Source: Candidatus Zixiibacteriota bacterium (lineage in GTDB: Bacteria > Zixibacteria > MSB-5A5 > GN15 > FEB-12). Taken from it: 64,000 nt of DNA. The stretch lies in assembly GCA_024280215.1 (NCBI GenBank), contig JAJRQO010000014.1:1-64000 (forward strand), given 5' to 3'. Below are positions 26,852 to 36,100 of the stretch, one piece after another. Each line of letters starts with the position of its first letter. The first letter of the stretch is position 1. A program made the translations under genes and the position numbers. The notes below the pieces were generated by a model. That model saw only the letters and a program-made list of their open reading frames with translations, ran no database searches and was not told the origin of the DNA.

Positions 26852-27598
26852 TGTTCTGTCCTTTCTATTTTTTGTAACATTACTTAAAATCAAATTTGAG
26901 ATAGTATAATAGTTTAAAATCTCCCGTCAAGGTGCCTGTGGCACTTTTGTTAAATCTTAAAGAGTTGTTGTTCATAGAGATAGCCTGTTTGTAGTAGATT
27001 TATCAAATTGCAGCGAATTATATATGCGTAATAATAGAAAATTAGAATAATTATTCACATATAATTTAAAATATAGAAATTATATCATGACAATATTGAA
27101 AAATATGCATAATAGGTTCCTGAGAATATAATAATTTAAAATAAATATAGACGTTTAAATTTATTAATATTGAACAGATTCACATTTAGATATTAAATTT
27201 TTGAATACTACTCTCTTATAAATAGAATACAGAAAAGGCTTATTGTATAAACATTTAATGCATTCTATCATTGTCACAGTTCTTTGGTTTGCATTTACAA
27301 ATTAATTTATAAGTATATTGTTCTAAGTCGCAAAGTTTACGTTCTACTTGACTTTAACCATAAAATTTGATTTCATTTGTTTTAGAATGGTGAAGTAAAA
27401 AATTAAACAACATGGGAAAGCATTGCCAAAAAAATAATTTGTATTTATGGGAAATATAAATTATTTTCTCAATACATTTATTGAGATTAAAAATTCTCAG
27501 TACATTTATTCTATTACATCTTATTACCTTCTTATTAAAATCAAATATGTATTTGATCTACAAAGGTAAAGAAACACATAAGAGCTATACTACCAAGG
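26852..27598. other. About 750-bp AT-rich intergenic region
   Basis: The left end holds the rocD leader. The rest is very AT-rich and contains no frame that looks like a protein and no tRNA. A short direct repeat (TCTCAATACATTTATT at about 27468 and TCTCAGTACATTTATT at about 27496) is the only structure I see. Part may be promoter for the FN3/dockerin gene, but no -35/-10 pair stands out. Confidence 0.5.
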
Positions 27599-28258
27599 AT
27601 GGTTATTATCAGATTCAAAAATGCCTTGTTAAGGCAATCAAATATAAAATTTAATTGTGTCAAAATTGGTAGAGAACCTACAACAATAAGTAAAAGAATA
27701 GTACTGTTTTTGTTCATTTTTACTGTCATATGTTACTCTGAACCTCAAGCAGCTGAGGTTACCTCTACAACAGTTAGACTCACCTGGACAGCATCTGCTG
27801 ATAACGGTCCTTTCAGTGCCATAGCTTCATATTATGATCTTAGATATGCATTGGTACCAATCACAAATGATAATTGGGAGAGTGCAAATATTGTCAATAA
27901 TGTTCCAGCACCAAATCTTAGAGGGAGTGCGGAATCATTTGTTATCATGGAACTAACCCCAGAAATAGATTATTATTTTGCTATAAAAGTTGGTGATAAT
28001 TCAAATAATTGGTCAGAGTTATCAAATGTTGTGAGGCTCAGAACAGCTTCACCTCCGATTTGTGGTGATCTTGATGAATCTGGTAGGGTTGATATTACTG
28101 ATCTTGTTTACTTAATTGCTTATATGTTTATAGATGGAATCCCCAAGATAAATTTAAATGCGAGTGATTTCGATTCTTCTGGAAGTCTTGATGTTGCCGA
28201 CCTCGTTAATTTTGTCGAGTATATGTTTGGGGATGGACGAGTTATTAATTGTCCATGA
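27599..28258 (+). CDS. Secreted stub with fibronectin-III and dockerin-like domains
   Basis: A 219-residue protein: a hydrophobic signal segment (about 34-46), one fibronectin type III-like domain (about 50-150, with TVRLTWTASADNG, YDLRYALVPI, LTPEIDYYFAIKVGDNSNN and LSNVVRL), and a C-terminal dockerin-like pair of calcium loops (GDLDESGRVDITDLVYLIAY and SDFDSSGSLDVADLVNFVEY). In FCB-group bacteria such tails end large secreted proteins and dockerin-like repeats may serve in sorting or binding. It is very short: a catalytic or propeller domain would normally precede the FN3, so it may be a remnant. The true start is uncertain because no ribosome site precedes ATG 27599. Confidence 0.6.
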   Translation: MVIIRFKNALLRQSNIKFNCVKIGREPTTISKRIVLFLFIFTVICYSEPQAAEVTSTTVRLTWTASADNGPFSAIASYYDLRYALVPITNDNWESANIVNNVPAPNLRGSAESFVIMELTPEIDYYFAIKVGDNSNNWSELSNVVRLRTASPPICGDLDESGRVDITDLVYLIAYMFIDGIPKINLNASDFDSSGSLDVADLVNFVEYMFGDGRVINCP

Positions 28259-28358
28259 TAGAGTTTTAATTACAAATTGTGTGTAAAAGTTTAATCTTTT
28301 GTGACTATTTGAATTGATTATCTGTTTCTAAAAGGACTTGTATTATGAATAAAATATC

Positions 28359-28382
28359 AAGTCTAATAATAGACTTTATTTT
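28359..28382. terminator. Hairpin between the dockerin gene and queG
   Basis: AAGTCT-AATAAT-AGACTT followed by TATTTTT forms a short intrinsic terminator for the rightward dockerin gene. It overlaps the stop codon of the leftward queG, where it may also act. Confidence 0.55.
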
Positions 28383-29332
28383 TCTACTTCATTTTTTAAA
28401 GCAATCGTGCAATTACGCTTGAGACCATCTTCTTTGGGACGGGTGAGAGGAGTACCAGCCGTCAGTTTTAAAAATGCCTCACGATCTTTTAAGTTCAGTA
28501 CTTCCTTTAAATCTAAAAATTCACCAACACCGTTTTTGTAATCAAACTCTTTGTGTGTTGTACTCAGTTGACGACTCAGATTATGAGGGCAGACATCCTG
28601 ACAACCATCGCATCCGAAAACCATCGCACCAAATTTAGAAGCCAGTTTATCGGGGATAGTTGCGGGTCGTTCAATAGTAAGGTAGGAGATGCACTTATTA
28701 GAATCGACTACACGGGGAGATACGATTGCATCGGTTGGGCAGGCATCGATACAAAGGCGACAGCTTCCGCATTTGCCATGTTCTAAATCAGTCGGTTGGT
28801 CTGGCTCAATTTCTATCGTTGTTAAAATCTCCGAGAGAAAAACCCACGACCCAAATTGCTTACTGATAAGCATACCGTTTTTGCCAATGTAACCAAGCCC
28901 TGCTTTTTCAGCGTATGGGCGTTCTAAAAATGGACCGTAATCAACCCACCATTTGTGTTGATGGTCGCCTGATATTTCTTTGTCTAAACGGTAGAGCAAA
29001 CCTTCTGATTTTTTCCTGATAATTTTATGGTAATCTTTTCCTCTGGCATATCGAGAGACCAAACCCTTTCCTTTTGGAACTGATTCAGAATTTGGTTGAT
29101 AATAATTGATGCCGAGTATGATAACCGACTTAACACTTTCAAGAAGTTCTTTCGGGTCAAAGCGTCTGCTTTGATTTTTGGCTATCCATTCCATCTGACC
29201 ATGATAGGAATTTTCGAGCCACTTTGTGAATTGCTTTTCGGACTCTGGTAACCTATCAGGAGTCGTGACACCGCATATATCAAAACCTGCTAACTGAGCC
29301 AGTTCTTTGAGTTTTGTGTTAGTCAATATCAT
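28376..29332 (-). CDS. queG: Epoxyqueuosine reductase QueG
   Basis: A 318-residue QueG from ATG 29332 (MILTNTKLKEL). The frame opens further upstream, but those 27 codons lie in a palindromic repeat and are not family-like. Two [4Fe-4S] clusters are visible (CGSCRLCIDACPTDAI and CDGCQDVCPHN), along with WVDYGPFLERPYAEKAGLG containing the catalytic aspartate. QueG reduces epoxyqueuosine to queuosine in tRNA with GUN anticodons using a cobalamin cofactor. No other queuosine gene is nearby. The start region abuts a REP-like element belonging to the adjacent RAYT. Confidence 0.92.
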   Translation of the reverse strand: MILTNTKLKELAQLAGFDICGVTTPDRLPESEKQFTKWLENSYHGQMEWIAKNQSRRFDPKELLESVKSVIILGINYYQPNSESVPKGKGLVSRYARGKDYHKIIRKKSEGLLYRLDKEISGDHQHKWWVDYGPFLERPYAEKAGLGYIGKNGMLISKQFGSWVFLSEILTTIEIEPDQPTDLEHGKCGSCRLCIDACPTDAIVSPRVVDSNKCISYLTIERPATIPDKLASKFGAMVFGCDGCQDVCPHNLSRQLSTTHKEFDYKNGVGEFLDLKEVLNLKDREAFLKLTAGTPLTRPKEDGLKRNCTIALKNEVEK

Positions 29333-29345
29333 TGAGTTAATATAG

Positions 29346-29392
29346 TTGGTCGGTGTTCCGATTCCAAAAAATATAATTGAGAGAAACCCGAC
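29346..29392 (-). repeat. REP-like palindrome at the 3' side of the RAYT gene
   Basis: Read on the minus strand this runs GTCGGGTTTCTC ... GGAACACCGACC, matching the ends of the complete copy at 29895-29948 but in the opposite orientation. The internal GAAATC/GATTTC hairpin is lost. It lies between queG and the RAYT stop. Confidence 0.7.
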
Positions 29393-29396
29393 ATAG

Positions 29397-29876
29397 TTAT
29401 TCTCCGAACTCACCTTTAATTACAACTTTTTCACTAACTCCCCAATCATTACAATAATATCCATCCTGCTTATATTGATTAAATGATGAAAATTCCCATT
29501 TTGTGGGATTATCTACAAACCGATGCTTAACTGGATTATAATGTATATAATCTATATGATTATTCATGTCAACTTGATTTCGTATTACATGATCCCAAAA
29601 ACGATTTTGCCATACTTTTCCTGAACCAAAATTATCTCGATATAAACGAGAATATGTTATTTTAAACTTGTGGATAATATCAGATATTGACTCATGACCT
29701 GTTTTAATAATAAAATGTGTGTGGTCAGGCATAATAACCCATGATTTAAGAATTCGTTCTTTCCAAGCAATTTTGAATAACTCAGAATCATTTAATAAAA
29801 TCTTTCGTCTATTAAATGTTACAATCGTAATAAAATAATAGTGATGTTGTAAATTAAATCGTTTTAATGTTTTCAT
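29397..29876 (-). CDS. REP-associated tyrosine transposase (RAYT, Y1/HUH family)
   Basis: A 159-residue Y1 transposase of the IS200/IS605-related RAYT class. The HUH motif is HTH in IMPDHTHFIIKTG (about residues 49-61); the catalytic tyrosine region DYIHYNPVKH lies near 108-117, preceded by KVWQNRFWDHVIR, the usual RAYT signature. RAYTs are single-copy domesticated transposases that cut REP palindromes in single-stranded DNA. The gene is bracketed by two inverted GTCGGG-family palindromes (29346-29392 and 29895-29948), the arrangement expected of a REPtron. The start ATG is at 29876, directly next to the upstream palindrome. Confidence 0.88.
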   Translation of the reverse strand: MKTLKRFNLQHHYYFITIVTFNRRKILLNDSELFKIAWKERILKSWVIMPDHTHFIIKTGHESISDIIHKFKITYSRLYRDNFGSGKVWQNRFWDHVIRNQVDMNNHIDYIHYNPVKHRFVDNPTKWEFSSFNQYKQDGYYCNDWGVSEKVVIKGEFGE

Positions 29877-29894
29877 TTATTGTAACTCTTTTTT

Positions 29895-29948
29895 GTCGGG
29901 TTTCTCGACTTTGAAATCTGACGATTTCAAACCAACGGAACCGCGACC
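29895..29948 (+). repeat. Complete REP-like palindrome at the 5' side of the RAYT gene
   Basis: Starts GTCGGGTTTCTCG, contains an inner hairpin GAAATC-tgac-GATTTC, and closes CGGAACCGCGACC. A second long copy with the same inner hairpin lies at 38787-38858. The outer and inner stems make a nested cruciform-like structure. Confidence 0.8.
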
Positions 29949-30352
29949 TACAATAATTTATTTAATTTTCTGCTACAGTATAATCAGACTGACTGACAGG
30001 GAGTGTCATTAAAAGATTAAATCGTTATACTAACTCTTCAATATTAACTATACTTTTTAGTATGTGTTTATCTCTAAATTTGTCCATTAATAACAAAATT
30101 TTCTTGTTATTTCCGTAACTTATAGTATGTTACTCAAACAGAAAAAGCATACCAAACCTTATTGGTTAGCTTTGGCAAAAACAATCGTTTTAACTACCAG
30201 AGGTCAGAAATGACGTTTTTTTTAGGTTTAACATGTGAAAAATTTCTCAACCAAAAGCGAAGCCTCATTCATATGTCAATTTCTGATTATTCCACAAAAT
30301 TAGATAATAATTCATATTGCACCAAATATTTTCGATTGAAAGGACTTAACAG
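29949..30352. promoter_or_regulatory. Leader and promoter region of the electron-transfer operon
   Basis: No coding frame is convincing. Visible structure is a 21-bp segment at 29989-30009 (CTGACTGACAGGG-GTGTCAT) shared with 38474-38494, and a hairpin AATAACAA/TTGTTATT near 30091-30112. The operon start at 30353 is preceded by AAAGGA. A promoter must lie here, but no -35/-10 pair stands out. Confidence 0.4.
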
Positions 30353-30847
30353 ATGAGCAACTCTGCATATCTTTTATTAAAGTTTGATGATAAACAAAAA
30401 CTCCCTAATGCTTTTGAGCAACTTCAAGACACTTCTATTTTTGAAAATTACGATGCTGTAGACGGTCATTACCATCTGCTTATCAAGGTAGTTGAGAATA
30501 GTGAACAGACTTTGGCAATGGTGAAATCATTTGATGGTTTTTCAGAACTATCTGTTTGCCCGATTGAGCAAGATCATCAGAAAGAATTTATCTTAAATGA
30601 AGAGTTCCGTTACTGTTATGTTTTTATTGAAGCAGATGAAAAAAATCGTGATGCAGTAAAGACAAAAATAGAAAGTTTTGACGACACAGTTTTTTGTTCA
30701 TCAACAACTGGACCATACAATTTAATAGCATTACTAAAAAACGAGACATTTGATAAAATAGATCGTTTTGTAAAAACTGAAATAAAAAACCTCGACGGTG
30801 TTCTTCGTTTCAAACAGGACCATGTCATATTTCTTGATAGAATTTAG
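30353..30847 (+). CDS. Double RAM-domain (Lrp/AsnC ligand-binding-like) protein without HTH
   Basis: A 164-residue protein that reads as two tandem RAM-like halves: residues about 5-80 (AYLLLKFDDKQKLPNAF ... GHYHLLIKVVEN) and 87-155 (YCYVFIEADEKNRDAVKTKI ... TGPYNLIALLKNE). RAM domains bind amino acids or other small effectors in Lrp/AsnC regulators, but there is no DNA-binding domain here. It is the first gene of the NuoE-NuoF-fusion operon, 11 bp before nuoE, so it may sense a metabolite and act on that complex, or on a regulator elsewhere. The start ATG 30353 has AAAGGA upstream. Family assignment is by pattern only. Confidence 0.55.
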   Translation: MSNSAYLLLKFDDKQKLPNAFEQLQDTSIFENYDAVDGHYHLLIKVVENSEQTLAMVKSFDGFSELSVCPIEQDHQKEFILNEEFRYCYVFIEADEKNRDAVKTKIESFDDTVFCSSTTGPYNLIALLKNETFDKIDRFVKTEIKNLDGVLRFKQDHVIFLDRI

Positions 30848-30858
30848 GAGAGAGATTT

Positions 30859-31350
30859 ATGTCACAACAACAGTCAGACAATTTTAAACCATTCAATGTT
30901 GACTTGTGGAAATACGACGGTCAAGAGGGTGCTTTGATTCCTCTATTACAGTCGGCACAGGATACATACGGATATATTTCTGAAAAAGCGATAGACTATA
31001 TCGCACATATCACAGGCATACCAGCTGCAGATATCTATGGCGTGGTAACATTTTATGCACAGTTTAGAACCAAACCTCTTGGCAAGTATGTTGTCAAAGT
31101 TTGTAATGGTACTGCCTGTCATGTCAATGGTGCCAAACCTATCGGCGATACCATCACCGATGAATTAAGTATAAGTTACGATGAAACATCCGATGACGGT
31201 AATTTTACTCTCTTGTCAGTCGCATGTATCGGATGTTGTTCACTCGCACCAGTAATTTTAATTAACGATGAAACCTACGGCAGATTAACATCACCAAAAC
31301 TCCGTAAAATTTTACGTCAATATAAACGTAAAGTCAAAGAAGAGAAATAG
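30859..31350 (+). CDS. NuoE-like [2Fe-2S] subunit (HydC/HndA type)
   Basis: A 163-residue thioredoxin-fold [2Fe-2S] protein. After the helical N-terminus (EGALIPLLQSAQDTYGYISE) come the four cluster ligands: C-x4-C in VCNGTACHVNG and C-x3-C in ACIGCCSLAPV. This subunit passes electrons to or from the NuoF-like flavoprotein encoded next. In soluble complexes of this type (bifurcating hydrogenases, formate dehydrogenases, NADP-reducing hydrogenases) it is the smallest subunit. RBS GGAGAG precedes ATG. The gap to the next gene is 9 bp. Confidence 0.92.
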   Translation: MSQQQSDNFKPFNVDLWKYDGQEGALIPLLQSAQDTYGYISEKAIDYIAHITGIPAADIYGVVTFYAQFRTKPLGKYVVKVCNGTACHVNGAKPIGDTITDELSISYDETSDDGNFTLLSVACIGCCSLAPVILINDETYGRLTSPKLRKILRQYKRKVKEEK

Positions 31351-31359
31351 GAGCCGAAT

Positions 31360-33117
31360 ATGAAAACAGTAAAAGTAGGACTCGGCACTTGTGGTATCTC
31401 TGCTGGTGGTGAAAAAGTTTATAAAGCATTTCAAGAAGAATTAAAAGAACATCCCAATGCCTTTGTCTTAAAAGAAACAGGCTGTATTGGAATGTGTTAC
31501 TCTGAAGTCTTAATCGAAATTGAAAACGGTGCAGATAGTTCAGTCTTTTATGGAGAAGTAACTCCTGAACGTGTTGGTGAAATTGTTGAAAAAACAATTC
31601 TCTCAGACGACACAATTGAAGACTGGTTAGCCGTCAAAAAAGATAACACGAAAAACTTCTTAGAGAATCAAACACGTATCGTACTTCGAAACTGCGGTAT
31701 AATTGACCCAGGTTCTATCGACGAATATATCGAAAAGGGTGGTTATGAGGGTGCCAAAAAAGCACTTACTACAATGACCCCTGATGATGTAATTCAAGAT
31801 GTCATCAAGTCTGGTCTCAAGGGAAGAGGCGGTGGTGGTTTTCCAACTGGTGTTAAATGGAACTTTACAAAAGGTGCTAAAGGTGATCAAAAATATATTA
31901 TCTGTAACGCCGATGAAGGTGACCCAGGTGCCTTTATGGATCGTTCAGTATTAGAGGGTGACCCGAATGCCGTTCTTGAAGGAATGATTATCGCTGGTTA
32001 TGCTATTGGTGCCGACGCATCATATATTTATTGTCGGGCTGAATATCCAAAAGCTATCGCACGGCTCCGTCAAGCTATTGCCCAAGCGAAAAAGAAAAAT
32101 TTTCTCGGAGATAACATTTTCGGAACCGACTTCTCATTTAACATAAAAATCAAAGAGGGCGCTGGAGCATTTGTTTGCGGTGAAGAGACCGCACTGATTG
32201 CTTCTATTGAAGGCAAACGTGGTATGCCGAAATTTCGTCCTCCGTTTCCTGCTATTTCAGGACTCTGGGGCAAGCCAACCAATATCAACAATGTAGAAAC
32301 ATTTGCCAACGTCCCTTGGATTATTTTAAAAGGTGGCGATGCATACGCCGCATATGGTACCGATGATTCCAAAGGTACCAAAGTATTTGCAATGGCGGGA
32401 AAAGTAAAACGGACAGGACTTGTTGAAGTACCGATGGGCTGTTCTATCAATGAAATTATTTTTGATGTCTGTGATGGCATTGTTGATGATAAAAAATTCA
32501 AAGCAGTGCAGATGGGTGGTCCATCGGGTGGCTGTATCCCAGCCGACCAATGCGATGTCAAAATCGATTACAAAGAAATAAACAAGACTGGTGCTATCAT
32601 GGGTTCTGGTGGAATGGTGGTAATGGATGAGACAACATGTATGGTTGATGTTGCCAAGTTCTTCCTGTCATTTACCCAAGATGAATCATGTGGCAAATGT
32701 ACATTCTGCCGTATCGGTACCAAACGGATGCTTGAAATTTTAGAGCGTATCACTATTGGTGAAGGAACTATGGAAGACTTAGACAATTTAGAAGAGCTAA
32801 GCGGACAAATCAAAAACGCTTCTCTTTGTGGTCTTGGTCAGACAGCTCCGAATCCTGTGCTGACAACTATGAAGTATTTCAAAGATGAATATATCGCACA
32901 CATACAAGACAAAAAATGCCCAGCCCATGTATGCTCGGCTATTTTAGAATACACTATCAATGATGCCTGTACTGGTTGTACAATTTGTGCCAAAGCATGT
33001 CCGACTGATGCTATTTTAGGTGACAAAAAAGAACTACACATTATTGAACAAGACAAATGTATTAAATGCGGCAAGTGCTTTACCGTTTGCCGATTTGATG
33101 CTGTGGTGAAGGATTGA
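31360..33117 (+). CDS. NuoF-like NADH/FMN subunit with extra ferredoxin domains (HydB type)
   Basis: A 585-residue flavoprotein. Residues 1-110 are a thioredoxin-like [2Fe-2S] domain (GTCGISAGGEK ... GCIGMCYSEV). The complex-I 51-kDa core follows: GRGGGGFPTGVKW (NADH/FMN site), NADEGDPGAFMDR, SLBB, then the [4Fe-4S] ligands ESCGKCTFCRIGT and SLCGLGQTAPNP. The C-terminus carries two [4Fe-4S] ferredoxin motifs (CTGCTICAKACPTDAI and CIKCGKCFTVCRFDAV). This is the HydB/HndC architecture found in electron-bifurcating enzymes. Here no [FeFe]-hydrogenase follows; its place is taken by the GltD-molybdopterin fusion. Confidence 0.92.
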   Translation: MKTVKVGLGTCGISAGGEKVYKAFQEELKEHPNAFVLKETGCIGMCYSEVLIEIENGADSSVFYGEVTPERVGEIVEKTILSDDTIEDWLAVKKDNTKNFLENQTRIVLRNCGIIDPGSIDEYIEKGGYEGAKKALTTMTPDDVIQDVIKSGLKGRGGGGFPTGVKWNFTKGAKGDQKYIICNADEGDPGAFMDRSVLEGDPNAVLEGMIIAGYAIGADASYIYCRAEYPKAIARLRQAIAQAKKKNFLGDNIFGTDFSFNIKIKEGAGAFVCGEETALIASIEGKRGMPKFRPPFPAISGLWGKPTNINNVETFANVPWIILKGGDAYAAYGTDDSKGTKVFAMAGKVKRTGLVEVPMGCSINEIIFDVCDGIVDDKKFKAVQMGGPSGGCIPADQCDVKIDYKEINKTGAIMGSGGMVVMDETTCMVDVAKFFLSFTQDESCGKCTFCRIGTKRMLEILERITIGEGTMEDLDNLEELSGQIKNASLCGLGQTAPNPVLTTMKYFKDEYIAHIQDKKCPAHVCSAILEYTINDACTGCTICAKACPTDAILGDKKELHIIEQDKCIKCGKCFTVCRFDAVVKD

Positions 33118-33125
33118 GGTGAACA

Positions 33126-36100
33126 ATGGTTAAACTGACAATCAATGGAAAAGAAGTAACCGCATCTGAAGATAAAACTATCCTTCAAGTATGCCGTGAA
33201 CAAAATATAGATAACAATATCCCAACACTCTGCAACGATGACAAACTGAAACCGTATGGTTCCTGTTTTCTCTGCGTCGTAGAGATGGAAGGAGTCGACA
33301 AACTCTTCCCATCATGTGCTACAAAAGTTGGCGAGGGAATGAAGATTCAGACTCGTTCGGAAAAAGTAAAAGCTGCTCGCAAGACTTGCTTAGAATTACT
33401 TGTCTCCGACCATTATGCTGACTGCTTAGGACCTTGTCGTTTGGGTTGTCCCGCCGATGTTGATATTCAAGGCTACATGTCTTTAATCAATTTAGGGAAA
33501 CCGACCGAAGCAATCGCACTCATCAAAGAAAAATTACCGTTCCCATCAGTATGCGGTCGTGTCTGCACACGCAAATGCGAAGTCAACTGCCGTCGTTCGG
33601 TTATTGATGCTCCAGTTGGAATTGACTTTCTCAAGCGTTACGCCGCCGATCAGGATATGATTGGCGAGATGTGGCAACCAACACCAAAGCCTGACAATGG
33701 AATCCCTGTCGCTATCATCGGTGGTGGACCTGCTGGCTTAACAGCAGCCTACTATCTTGTTTGTGAAGGTTATCGTCCGACTGTCTATGAAGCATTGCCA
33801 AAACTTGGAGGTATGCTTCGCTATGGAATACCTGAGTATCGTCTTCCAAAAGATGTTCTCGCAAAAGAAATAGACTGGATAACATCGCTTGGTGTTGAAG
33901 TGAAAACTGAAACCGCTCTCGGAAAAGATTTTACTATTGATTCATTGTTTGACGATGGATTCAAATCTGTCTTTATCGGTCTTGGCGCTCAAGTTGGAAA
34001 ACCGATGCGTGTTGAAAATGAAGATGTCGAGGGTGTCCTTTCAGGTGTCGAATTTCTTCAACAGGTCGAACTCAAAACTGCTCCGAAAATTTCGGGTAAA
34101 GTCATCGTCGTTGGTGGTGGTAACACCGCACTCGATGCGGCTCGTTCGTCGATTCGCTTAGGTGCCGATGAAGTCGTCATTCTCTATCGTCGTACTCGCA
34201 AAGAGATGCCAGCAAATATTATGGAAATTGATGCTGCCGATGAAGAAGGTATCAAAATGGAATTTCTCGCCGCACCATCATCTATCAATGTTGACAAAGA
34301 TGGTCGTATGAAATCTATCGAATGTTTCCGTATGGAACTCGGTGAACCTGATGATTCTGGTCGTCGCCGTCCTGTCAAAATCGACGGCTCCGAACATGCT
34401 ATTGAAGCCGACTGGATTATTGCTGCTATCGGTCAGGATGTAAACTTAGATGGCGTTGACACCGATGACCAAATAGAATTAACATCATGGAAAACTATTG
34501 TCGCTAAAGAAGGAACTTTCAACACCGACCGTCCAGGCGTATTTGCTGGTGGTGATGTGGTAACTGGACCTGCCGATGCGGTCGATGCAATCGCAGCGGG
34601 TCGTCAAGCGGCTGTCGCCATTGATTCCTATATTAAAAATAATGTTATCAAACCACTCGGCTATCGTTTTGAAAGTAAACGGGATGCCTTCCATACTATC
34701 AAGAGGGAAGACCTGCTCGAAGTTGAAACATCCGAACGTCACCAGATGCTTGAACTTCCTGTCGCCAAACGTGTCTCATCATTTGATGAAGTCGAAGTCG
34801 GCTACACGCAAGATGAAGCGGTCAAAGAATCGCTCCGTTGTGCTGAGTGTGGATGCGATGTTTCTATCGCTTGTGATTTCAGAGATTACTGCTCGGAATA
34901 CGAAGTTGACCAAAACCGTTTTGTTGGTGCCTACAACAAATACAAAGTCGACACTCGTCATCCATTTATAAAAATAGATTCTAACAAATGTATCCGTTGT
35001 GGACGATGTGTCATGACCTGTTCAGAAATTCTCAATGTCTCCGCTTTAGGTTTTGTCAATCGTGGCTTTAGAACAATTGTAAAACCAGCCATGGAAAAAC
35101 CTCTGCTTGAAACAAACTGTGTCTCATGCGGTAACTGTATCGACGTTTGCCCTACAGGTGCCTTAAATGAAAAGATGCCGTTCCGTCGTTCTGGTCCATG
35201 GAAAATGGAAGGAACGCAATCGGTTTGTAACTACTGTTCGGTTGGTTGTAATATTTTAATTAACCATAAAACCCCTGATTTGTTTTTTGTTACTGGAGCT
35301 CCTCCTGATGCTGAACCTAATAATGGTGAGCTATGTGTCAAAGGGCGTTTTGGATATGAACATTATCTCGATGGTTCCCGTCTGACAAAACCGATGGTGA
35401 AAAAAGGTGACCGTATGGTTGAATGCACATGGGAAGAAGCGTTCGATGCTATCAAAGTTGGAATCGGAAACGTCTATGAACATGCAGACCGAGATCAGAC
35501 TTTGATTACCGCATCACCAAAACTAACCAATGAAGAACTTTATTTGGCAGGTATGTTTGCTCGTGCCGCTGTTGGAACAAATAATATCACATCGTTCCAA
35601 CGTCTAACTACTGAAGCAGACTATCATGCCTTAGATGATATCCTCGGAGCGACTGCATCGACTGTTTCAAATAAAGATGTTGAAAATGCTGATTTATTTA
35701 TTTTCCTCGGCGGCAACCCAACTGCTGACAATCCTGTTCTTGGATGGCAGATGAAACGTCGTATGAAAAACGGTACTAAAGCAATTGTCATTAATTCAAA
35801 TGAAATCGACTTGGTACAATATGCTACTGCGTGGGCTGACCCTCGTCGTGGTACCTCGACCGTTCTGCTCAATGTTATCATGGCGGAACTTATTAAAGCG
35901 GGTAAAATCGACGAGTCATTTATCGCAGGTAAGACTACTAACTTTGATCAAGTCAAAGATGAAATGCTCAAGCATGACCTCGATGAGGCCGCATCGGTTT
36001 CGGGTGTGACTGCGAAAACGATTTCAAAAATTGTTGAAATTTTATCCGACCCTTCATTGAAGATTGTTGCCTACTACAATATGGATAGCCGTATTGACCG

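Noticed and set aside
29333-29413. 27-codon N-terminal extension of queG from a GTG
   Set aside because: The extension is encoded by the REP-like element at 29346-29392 and has no family resemblance.
30162-30356. Plus-strand frame of 64 codons before the double RAM gene
   Set aside because: No ribosome site, no protein-like pattern, and it overlaps the well-supported start at 30353.
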